DNA of 64,000 nucleotides, taken from NCBI GenBank assembly GCA_027858965.1, contig JAQIBS010000244.1:1-64000 (forward strand), read 5' to 3'. A program made the position numbers and the translations under genes. Shown in pieces: positions 41,355 to 48,414 of this stretch. The notes beneath the pieces were generated by a model, which was not told where the DNA came from, ran no database searches, and was given only the letters and a program-made list of their open reading frames with translations. Positions within the stretch are counted from its first letter, which is position 1. The number at the start of each line of letters is the position of its first letter. This DNA comes from Kiritimatiellia bacterium (lineage in GTDB: Bacteria; Verrucomicrobiota; Kiritimatiellia; RFP12; UBA1067).

Positions 41355-43138
41355 CTGTACAGCGGACCGTAGGCAGCACATGCGCGATAGTCAGCACTCT
41401 CCGGACAATCTGTACCGAAGAGACCCCAGGCATGCGGACGATAAACATCGGCCTCATCCACATTGCTCATGGCAACCGGAATCCGCAACATGCTGGCCAG
41501 TGTCGTTACATCAGCTCCAATATGTCCATAACTGATCGCACCATGGTTAGCACTCCAGTTGTTCATCACACTGTAAACATCTTTAAACGCGCCTTTACCG
41601 GTCAAACGGGGCACAAACCAGGTGCATGGCCAAGTGGGGTTGGTGCGGTCCATCAGTTTTTTATGAACAGCTGCCGGCAGTTTTGTTGACCATCCCTCAA
41701 CAATCTGAAGAATCGGGCCAATGCCTTTGACCATACTGATACGAGTCATGGTCATAGGCATACCGCCTTCGGAAAGCAAACTGGATGAGAATCCGCCGCC
41801 GCGGAAGTACTCTACATCGGCAGGGCACCACTCCGTAGCTGCCAGACAGGCATCAGCTTCTTTACGGGATATTTCCCAGAATGGTTTCATGGAGGGCTTG
41901 CCCTTTTCACGTTGCTTACCGCAGGAATCCAGCGTGGCAGCTCCTGAATTCAGAAGATGAATAAACCCATTGGCATTGATGCCTGTCATCTTTTTACCAG
42001 TCACACGCTTAACAGCATCAGCACTCCAGAAGGTACGCACGTCAGCAAATATCTGTGCCCGATTGGTCAACAGATACATCAACAACATACAGACTCCATT
42101 AAGAGAGTCATTCTCTGTAGCCACCATGTACGGAGCACGAATTCCATTCCAGTCAAATGAGCTGCTCAGCATTGCCTCTGCAAAATCACCGTTTGGTTTA
42201 TAATCGGTCCACTGACGCTGCCCCTGAAAACCGCTGGCAATCGCACCGCGTCCAAGCGCCTCTTCAGGAAAACCCAGCTCAGCCAGTTTGGGGTTTCCAA
42301 CCATCATATCACGCATGATAATGGCCATTTTAACCACATACTCCCAATCCGCAGTCTTCTCTTTACGGCTCTTCTGGATTGAGCGCTTATTGGTATCCTG
42401 ACCCTCTTTGCAATGTTTCTTTGTCCAGGCCAAGGCCTTTTTAAACTCCTGAGGGTCATAGATCCCGGCGCCTATCCGACGGTCAATCTCGCACATATCA
42501 ACATTCTCAGTGCGCATACCAAGATAGCACTGAAAAAAATCGGAGTCCACAAACGAACCGGCAATACCCATAGAAGAGGTTCCCATAGAAAGATAGGACT
42601 TACCACGCATTATTGCAACAGCCAGTCCACCTTTAACAAAACGCAGAACTTTAACCTGCACGTCTTCGGGAATAGAGGTGTCATTACTGTCCTGTACCTC
42701 TTGCCCATAAATACCGAACGCAGGCAGTCCTTTCTGAGCATACCCAGCCAGTACAGCAGCCAGATAAACAGCGCCCGGACGCTCTGTCCCGTTAAAGCCC
42801 CAAACCGCTTTTGGGATAGACGGTGTCATATCCATAGTCTCTGAACCATAGCACCAGCAGGGAGTTACCGTCAGCGATACGCCCACATTTTCACGGGTAA
42901 ATTTTTCAGCGCAAGCCTGTGCTTCAACACATCCACCAATATTTGTGTCTGCGATAACACATTCAACTGCAGACCCATCAGGATATTTCAAGGTTTTACT
43001 GATCATAGCGGCAGCACTCTTGGCCATGCCCATAACCTGCTTTTCCAGCGACTCACGCACCCCGTTACAGCGTCCGTCAATAGTTGGCCTAATCCCCACT
43101 TTCGGAAATGATGTTTTATTCCATACAGTTTCGCTCAT
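41351..43138 (-). CDS. fucI: L-fucose isomerase
   Basis: Converts L-fucose to L-fuculose (also D-arabinose to D-ribulose), the first cytoplasmic step of fucose use. The 595 residues match E. coli FucI (591) throughout: [20 protein letters not shown] at the N-terminus, [41 protein letters not shown], the manganese-binding ATENDSLNG, and [19 protein letters not shown] with the active-site His. The start has GGAG 9 bases upstream. No fuculokinase or aldolase gene is in this window. The stop codon is contributed by a CTAA palindromic element. It fits with a sulfatase and other secreted enzymes for fucose-rich glycans. Confidence 0.96.
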   Translation of the reverse strand: MSETVWNKTSFPKVGIRPTIDGRCNGVRESLEKQVMGMAKSAAAMISKTLKYPDGSAVECVIADTNIGGCVEAQACAEKFTRENVGVSLTVTPCWCYGSETMDMTPSIPKAVWGFNGTERPGAVYLAAVLAGYAQKGLPAFGIYGQEVQDSNDTSIPEDVQVKVLRFVKGGLAVAIMRGKSYLSMGTSSMGIAGSFVDSDFFQCYLGMRTENVDMCEIDRRIGAGIYDPQEFKKALAWTKKHCKEGQDTNKRSIQKSRKEKTADWEYVVKMAIIMRDMMVGNPKLAELGFPEEALGRGAIASGFQGQRQWTDYKPNGDFAEAMLSSSFDWNGIRAPYMVATENDSLNGVCMLLMYLLTNRAQIFADVRTFWSADAVKRVTGKKMTGINANGFIHLLNSGAATLDSCGKQREKGKPSMKPFWEISRKEADACLAATEWCPADVEYFRGGGFSSSLLSEGGMPMTMTRISMVKGIGPILQIVEGWSTKLPAAVHKKLMDRTNPTWPCTWFVPRLTGKGAFKDVYSVMNNWSANHGAISYGHIGADVTTLASMLRIPVAMSNVDEADVYRPHAWGLFGTDCPESADYRACAAYGPLYS

Positions 43139-43300
43139 ATTGTTTCTCCTTCAGTTTTTACATTTGTAATGTAGAATAATACACGCCCTTGACCCAAATG
43201 TTAATTAAAATTTTTGATTATTATCTTCCCCCATTTCGCTGGTTGGCACGCTTCACGTGATATGCTATCATTTTATCCTTTAGAAAATAAACAAGGATAA

Positions 43301-44287
43301 ATGACAATGACAAACGAAGCTTTGCTCCATCGCGCTCAGGACGTAATAAAGATCGAGACCGAGGGTCTAAAAATTGCAGGAGAGGCTCTTGGCGATGATT
43401 TCATAAAATCCGTTCGCATGATTGCTTCCGCACTTGATGCCGGGGGAAAAATTGTTGTCAGCGGTGTTGGAAAAAATCTGCATATCGCCGAAAAGATGTC
43501 TGCAACACTCGCCAGCACAGGCTCCACCAGCGTTGTCATGAACCCGATACAGGCAATGCATGGAGATCTGGGAATTCTGGCCGATAATGACATTCTGCTG
43601 GCCCTCAGCTTTTCCGGTGAATCCGATGAACTGGTCAAACTGATCCCGGCTGTAAAACGTCTGGGTGTCCCTGTGATCAGCATGGTTGGCAACACAGACA
43701 ACACCTTGGCGGGAATGAGTGATGCCCTGATTCCGGTAATTATTAACAAAGAGGCATGCCCTTTCGGAATGGCCCCTACCACCAGCACCACCGCAACTAT
43801 GGCCGTTGGAGATGCCCTCGCAATGGTACTGATTGACGCACGTCATTTTGTAAAAGAGAACTACGCTAAACTACACCCGGCAGGAGCCATTGGGCGCGCC
43901 CTGGTGCTACGGGTTTACGACATCATGCGTACTGGAGAAAAATCGGTCGTCCTTCAATTAGGTGCAACCGTGCAGGATGCCATTATGGCCATGAGTTCTG
44001 CCAAAAGCGGGGCTGCACTGATCAGTGATGAAAAAGGCATGCTCTGCGGTATTTTTACGGATGGCGACCTCAGACGGCATCTTTCAGAGAGCACTGACAT
44101 TCTCAAAACCGTAATTGAATCTGTCATGACCACAGATCCGAAATCGGTTAAAGAAGATGCTTATGCCATTGATGTCCTGCGCATCTTTGAACAATACCGG
44201 ATTGATGACCTGCCTGTGGTCAATGCAGCCAACGAAATTGTTGGATATGTTGACATTCAGGATCTTCCCAAGATGAAGGTGATGTAA
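43301..44287 (+). CDS. kdsD: Arabinose-5-phosphate isomerase
   Basis: Interconverts ribulose-5-phosphate and arabinose-5-phosphate, precursor of Kdo in lipopolysaccharide. 328 residues: an SIS domain (about 40-180; IVVSGVGKNLHIAEKMSATL, SFSGESDEL, CPFGMAPTTSTTATMAVGDA) and two CBS domains (about 205-325; VYDIMRTGEK, GIFTDGDLRRHL, VESVMTTDPKSV, DDLPVVNAANEIVGYVDI). Conserved Lys, His and Glu residues of the family are present, including the metal-site HGDLGI. A gutQ/kpsF paralogue is the alternative name; the reaction is the same. It implies an outer membrane with Kdo, in line with the TonB system downstream. Confidence 0.93.
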   Translation: MTMTNEALLHRAQDVIKIETEGLKIAGEALGDDFIKSVRMIASALDAGGKIVVSGVGKNLHIAEKMSATLASTGSTSVVMNPIQAMHGDLGILADNDILLALSFSGESDELVKLIPAVKRLGVPVISMVGNTDNTLAGMSDALIPVIINKEACPFGMAPTTSTTATMAVGDALAMVLIDARHFVKENYAKLHPAGAIGRALVLRVYDIMRTGEKSVVLQLGATVQDAIMAMSSAKSGAALISDEKGMLCGIFTDGDLRRHLSESTDILKTVIESVMTTDPKSVKEDAYAIDVLRIFEQYRIDDLPVVNAANEIVGYVDIQDLPKMKVM

Positions 44288-44288
44288 A

Positions 44289-44403
44289 CTAATGCAGCCG
44301 AGCCGCAACCAAACTTAACCCTTGTGATAGGCAAATTTTTTCTCATTAATTGAACAGTTGTGTAATATGCATCACTGCATTAGTCAACAACGCTTCGCGT
44401 TTT
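44289..44403 (-). repeat. CTAA palindromic element, copy 5
   Basis: Inverted orientation. CTAATGCAG begins one base after the kdsD stop, and CACTGCATTAG ends at 44383, followed by CAACAACGC-ttc-GCGTTTT. Internal GCCGCAACCAAACTTAA is the reverse complement of the TTTGGTTGCGG motif. Confidence 0.75.
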
Positions 44404-44430
44404 AAAGGGTTAAAATAGTTGAAACACTGT

Positions 44431-44530
44431 TGTCTGTAGTCTGTCAACTGACGACTGTCAACTGACGACTGATGACTGACGACTGATGACTGATGACTGA
44501 TGACTGACGACTGTAGACTGAACACTGACC
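44431..44530. repeat. 7-bp-period repeats before exbB
   Basis: About 12 heptamers of the types ACTGACG and ACTGATG (CAACTGACGACTGTCAACTG, GACTGATGACTGATGACTGA), ending ACTGAACACTGACC directly at the ATG. No Shine-Dalgarno sequence remains. Confidence 0.8.
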
Positions 44531-45226
44531 ATGATTGAAAACATTCATATCTTAATTGCCCAGGCAGCTACCGCCAACCCATCCGATCTTTTCCAAAAAG
44601 CTTTTGATCTGCTGGAAAGGGGCGGCCCTGTGATGTGGCCCATTCTGGCCTGCTCTCTCATGGGCGTAACAGTTGCATTTGAACGGCTTTTCGCTTTCTG
44701 GAATTACAATACAGCTAATATGTACTTTAAAAAGAGAACTCTTAAACTTCTGGAACAAATTAAAGAGGGCCAATTTAATGAAGCATTGGAGAGCTCAAGC
44801 AAACTTCAATCCCCCGTTTCATGCATCATTACGGAAGCTCTCCAAAACAGCGACACCGGATTCTGCGAAACCCTGCAGTCCGCATCTCAAAGAGAGCTCA
44901 ATAAGCTTAAACGAGGGTTCTCAGTTCTGGATACTGTTATCACAGTGGCACCGATGCTGGGTATCCTGGGGACAGTAACCGGTATTATTGGCACGTTCAA
45001 CGCATTAAACACATCTGCAATGGGCAACCCAACGGCTGCCACTGCCGGTATTGGAGAGGCTCTGATTACAACAGCCACAGGGTTGGTTGTTGCCATTATC
45101 TGTATTTTCCCTTTCAATTATCTGACCTCTCAGCTAACCCGTTGTGCAACAGAGCTGGAACAGATAATGCACAAATTTGAGGTGGCCTATAACTCAGGCC
45201 GCATGAGCACAAAATTGAAAGAATAG
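44531..45226 (+). CDS. exbB: MotA/TolQ/ExbB proton channel protein
   Basis: Proton-channel subunit that energises TonB at the inner membrane. 231 residues: first membrane segment at about 34-52 (VMWPILACSLMGVTVAFERL), a cytoplasmic loop, then two segments at about 133-155 (DTVITVAPMLGILGTVTGII) and 175-198 (GEALITTATGLVVAIICIFP) with the conserved Thr residues of the pore. It is followed by an ExbD/TolR gene and a TonB gene, so ExbB fits better than TolQ. The start codon abuts a heptamer repeat. Confidence 0.9.
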   Translation: MIENIHILIAQAATANPSDLFQKAFDLLERGGPVMWPILACSLMGVTVAFERLFAFWNYNTANMYFKKRTLKLLEQIKEGQFNEALESSSKLQSPVSCIITEALQNSDTGFCETLQSASQRELNKLKRGFSVLDTVITVAPMLGILGTVTGIIGTFNALNTSAMGNPTAATAGIGEALITTATGLVVAIICIFPFNYLTSQLTRCATELEQIMHKFEVAYNSGRMSTKLKE

Positions 45227-45271
45227 CAACTAAAGGAAGAGCAGATGAATATGCGTACAGTTTTCGCACCC

Positions 45272-45311
45272 AACTTCTAACCTCAAACCTCTAACCTCAA
45301 ACCTCAAACTC
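45272..45311. repeat. 7-bp-period repeats before exbD
   Basis: TTCTAAC-CTCAAAC-CTCTAAC-CTCAAAC-CTCAAAC ends in TC at the exbD ATG; no ribosome-binding site. Upstream, an AAAGGAAGAG site serves an 11-codon reading frame (45245-45280, MNMRTVFAPNF) whose stop falls in the first repeat unit. Confidence 0.75.
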
Positions 45312-45719
45312 ATGAAACTTATATCAGGATATGAAAATCGAAAAGCGCGCTTTGAAATGCTGCCGCTTCTTGATGTTATGTTCCTGATTCTGGTATTTTT
45401 TATATATTCAATATTCTCCATGTCCGTCCAAAAGGGCCTAAAAGTTGACCTCCCAACCGCTGAAGGCACACTGGAGGTTAATGAGATGAATACTGTCACC
45501 ATTACCTCAGAAAACAAACTCTACCTCAACAAAGAAGCGATGGATATGAATCAAATTGCCACGGCATCCATTGAAAGTTGGACACAAAGCAAAGTTCCCA
45601 TCTTAATAAAAGCCGATAAAGCGGCATCAATGGGTACCGGCATTGAACTGCTGGGCAAACTCAAAGCAGGCGGAGTGGAACGCGTCGCCTTTCAGGTTGA
45701 AGCAGAAAATGAGAGATAA
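45312..45719 (+). CDS. exbD: ExbD/TolR biopolymer transport protein
   Basis: 135 residues. One membrane segment near the N-terminus (about 14-38, MLPLLDVMFLILVFFIYSIF) with the essential Asp in LLDVMFL, and a periplasmic domain (VDLPTAEGTLEV, VTITSENKLYLNKEAM, PILIKADKAASMGTGIELL). It stabilises ExbB and couples proton flow to TonB. It lies 85 bases after exbB across a heptamer-repeat spacer and has no Shine-Dalgarno sequence. Confidence 0.9.
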   Translation: MKLISGYENRKARFEMLPLLDVMFLILVFFIYSIFSMSVQKGLKVDLPTAEGTLEVNEMNTVTITSENKLYLNKEAMDMNQIATASIESWTQSKVPILIKADKAASMGTGIELLGKLKAGGVERVAFQVEAENER

Positions 45720-45720
45720 G

Positions 45721-45753
45721 CAACTAACGCACTAACGAACTAACGAACTGTTG
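45721..45753. repeat. 8-bp-period repeats before tonB
   Basis: CAACTAACGCACTAACGAAC then TAACGAACTGTTG fills the whole gap between the exbD stop and the tonB ATG. Confidence 0.7.
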
Positions 45754-46623
45754 ATGTTTTCATCCAACCATACACTTTTTTTTCTATTCACACTTGTGAT
45801 TCATGTGTCCGGGATTCTTTTTATCGCCAACCTCCAGAAAAAAGAGACTGCAATAACCATGGCGCAGCTGGAGATATCATCGGTGATGCTCAACCTGTCA
45901 GAGGCCTCCGATGATTCACAGCCGTCACCTCCGCCTCTCCCAACACTGACACCCCCTCCCCCACCTGAAGCGCCGGAACCGATACCGGAGTCGGAGACAA
46001 ACCCTGAACCCAAACCGGTACCTGAACCTAAGCCGATACCTAAACCTGAGCCGATACCAATACCTGAACCTGAGCCGATACCCATCGTAGAGCCCATGCC
46101 AGAACCGGAAGCCGTAGTCCTACCTGAAAAAACACCAGAGTCACCGCCTGCACCCGAAAAACCTATTCCTGAGAAGGTTCAGCCAGAGCCTGAAAAAATA
46201 AAACCAGCCCCGAAACCAGAAATTACCCCCCCTCAACCCCCCGTTGAAGAAAAATCTGCGCTCAAGAAGCCACCGGCAAAGAGTGGGTCCAGACCCGCAG
46301 TCAAAATGCCGGAGTCTACCACCCCTGAAAGCGGGGCCGCAGCAGCACAGATAAATGTTCCTCCTAAACCGCGCCGGAGCATTAAACCGAGATACCCCTC
46401 TGGTGCCCGAAGACGTGGAGAGTCCGGCGCCGTCACTCTCAATGTACGGATCAGTGCCAAAGGAAGAGCCATGGCAGTTACAATTACGAAATCCAGCGGC
46501 TTTCCCGAACTCGATCAGGCTGCCAGACAAGCCGTCCGGAAAGCCCGGTTTATCCCAGGAAAAATTAATGACAAACCGGTTATCTCTGAAGCCGGACTCA
46601 CGATTATATTCAAACTGAAATAA
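45754..46623 (+). CDS. tonB: TonB energy transducer
   Basis: 289 residues. An N-terminal membrane anchor (about 5-25, TLFFLFTLVIHVSGILFIAN), a long Pro/Glu/Lys linker (about 50-195) with P-E-P-x-P-x-P and P-K-P-x-P runs that spans the periplasm, and the C-terminal TonB domain (about 205-289: KPRYPSGARRRGESGAVTLN, ITKSSGFPELDQAARQAVRK, ARFIPGKIND). It transmits energy to TonB-dependent outer-membrane receptors, none of which is in this window. The preceding in-frame TTG is less likely as the start. Confidence 0.92.
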   Translation: MFSSNHTLFFLFTLVIHVSGILFIANLQKKETAITMAQLEISSVMLNLSEASDDSQPSPPPLPTLTPPPPPEAPEPIPESETNPEPKPVPEPKPIPKPEPIPIPEPEPIPIVEPMPEPEAVVLPEKTPESPPAPEKPIPEKVQPEPEKIKPAPKPEITPPQPPVEEKSALKKPPAKSGSRPAVKMPESTTPESGAAAAQINVPPKPRRSIKPRYPSGARRRGESGAVTLNVRISAKGRAMAVTITKSSGFPELDQAARQAVRKARFIPGKINDKPVISEAGLTIIFKLK

Positions 46624-46877
46624 CACACTTGAATTGCCGAACTATCATATTCTTGGTATTTATGCGCATTTTTAACTACGAAAAACACGCAAACCGCAGA
46701 TGGCCGTAGCATGGCATGAATTTGTTAAACGCATATCTCCGGCCCTGCTTCTGATCAGTGTACTGCTCTATTTCTTTTCAAAGCGGAATGTCATCATTGC
46801 GCAGGCAGGATGCTTGGGTTACCTTGCATATCAACCACCGAAAAGATACAATTCCAGATATGAAAGGAAAACCAAAA
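46624..46877. other. Spacer between tonB and the GH28 gene
   Basis: No convincing gene. It includes GCAGGCAGGATGCTTGGG, an inverted fragment of the GCAAGCATCCTGC repeat seen at 22364 and 60288. Open frames here lack homology and start signals. Confidence 0.4.
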
Positions 46878-48338
46878 ATGATCAGAACCATATTTACCTG
46901 TACCTTATTTTCTCTGGCAGCCTTAGTCCCTGCCTCTCACCTTAGTGCCGCAGCAAACACGCAGAACACAGCGGCGCTGGACATCACAGCATGCGGAGCT
47001 GTGCCGGGAGGAGAAAAATTATGCACGGAATCCATACAGAAAGCCATCGACAACTGCACTGCGTCCGGAGGCGGCTGCGTAATCGTGCCCGGCGGTAACT
47101 GGCTGACCGGCACTCTTGTCATGAAGAACAATGTCGAGCTGCACCTGGCCCATGGAGCAACTCTTATTGCCAGCACAAATCACGTTGATTTCCCGACCTT
47201 CCAGCCGGAGTATCGCTCGCACAAGGACATCAACGGATTCAATGCCCTGATCTATGCTGAGAAAGCGGAGAACATTGCTATTACCGGCACGGGAATCATA
47301 GATGGACGTGGAGCCTATCAGCGTCCACGTGAAGGAAAGCAGTTTCGCTCCGACAGGGATGGACGGCCACGCAATATTCTGTTTGTCTCCTGTAATAATA
47401 TCCGAGTAACAGGCATCACCCTCAAAGACTCGGGTGTATGGAACCAGCATTATCTGGATTGCGAAGATGTAATCGTAGATCGCATCCTGGTTTCCAACCA
47501 CAGCAACCGCAACAATGACGGGATTGATATCGACGGTTGCCGCCGTTTTATTCTCTCCAACAGCATCATTGACTCTGATGATGATGGAATCTGTCTTAAA
47601 AGCACTGGTCCCGCACCCTGTGAACATATTTCCATTATTAACTGCATTGTCAGCAGCCACTGCAATGCCATTAAAACCGGAACGGAATCCACCGGTGGAT
47701 TCCGGCATGTCAATATCTCCAACTGCATCGTCAAACCATCCACATCAAAAGAAAAGGTGGTCTATGGTTTTAAAGAGGGAATCACAGGCATCACAGTTGG
47801 CTGTGTGGATGGCGGTATCTGCGAAAATATCAACATCAACAACATCGTGATTGAGGGAACACAAGTTCCTATCTTTATCCGTTTAGGCAAACGCAACCGT
47901 TCACATACATCAGGAGCAACGGTTACTAAAGACAGCACCATGAAAAACATCTCCATCAGCAACATAAGCGCAACCGGTTGCAGTGGAGAGGGTTGTGCGA
48001 TTCTCGGACTGCCTGGTAATCCGATTCACAACCTCAACCTGAACAACATCAACATCACCTTTGCAGGCGGCGGCACGCAGGAAGACACCCAGCGAGTGGT
48101 CCCGGAGCTCCTTACCAAATATCCTCAATCAACGGTCTGGGGTAAAATGCCGGCTTACGGATTCTTCATCAGAAACGCGGACAAAGTGAGACTGCAAAGT
48201 CTCGATCTACAGGTTGCAGAGAAAGATCTGCGCTCCCCCATCTGGCTTGAGAATATCAACGGTCTTGAGGTCAACAGCATCTCAGCCGATAAGGCCGACA
48301 CAGAGATGCCGCTGATGATTCAGAAGAACGTGAACTAA
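46878..48338 (+). CDS. Glycoside hydrolase family 28 (polygalacturonase-like)
   Basis: 486 residues from the ATG with AAGGA upstream; a signal peptide covers 1-25. Right-handed beta-helix with the GH28 catalytic set: NNDGIDIDGC and DSDDDGICLKS holding the three aspartates, SHCNAIKTGTESTGG in place of the usual G-H-G region, and a downstream positively charged strand. The N-terminal FGA-like start is LDITACGAVPGGEKLCTESI. GH28 members hydrolyse galacturonans and related uronic-acid or rhamnose-containing glycans; the substrate is not known here. It stands alone downstream of the TonB genes. Confidence 0.88.
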   Translation: MIRTIFTCTLFSLAALVPASHLSAAANTQNTAALDITACGAVPGGEKLCTESIQKAIDNCTASGGGCVIVPGGNWLTGTLVMKNNVELHLAHGATLIASTNHVDFPTFQPEYRSHKDINGFNALIYAEKAENIAITGTGIIDGRGAYQRPREGKQFRSDRDGRPRNILFVSCNNIRVTGITLKDSGVWNQHYLDCEDVIVDRILVSNHSNRNNDGIDIDGCRRFILSNSIIDSDDDGICLKSTGPAPCEHISIINCIVSSHCNAIKTGTESTGGFRHVNISNCIVKPSTSKEKVVYGFKEGITGITVGCVDGGICENININNIVIEGTQVPIFIRLGKRNRSHTSGATVTKDSTMKNISISNISATGCSGEGCAILGLPGNPIHNLNLNNINITFAGGGTQEDTQRVVPELLTKYPQSTVWGKMPAYGFFIRNADKVRLQSLDLQVAEKDLRSPIWLENINGLEVNSISADKADTEMPLMIQKNVN

Positions 48339-48414
48339 GAAAAAGTTATTCTTTTATAAAAGCACAAAATAAGGAAGGCAGTCGCTATGCGGCTGACCAA
48401 TATGACATTTTGCT

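Noticed and set aside
43236-43262. Third sigma-54 promoter upstream of kdsD (TTGGCACG)
   Set aside because: The -12 element is missing: four bases on the sequence is ACGTG instead of TTGCA.
44431-44530. Possible CRISPR array
   Set aside because: The period is about 7 bp with degenerate units, no unique spacers and no cas genes.
47019-47708. A 229-codon minus-strand frame within the GH28 gene
   Set aside because: It overlaps the GH28 catalytic motifs and has no recognisable domain of its own.
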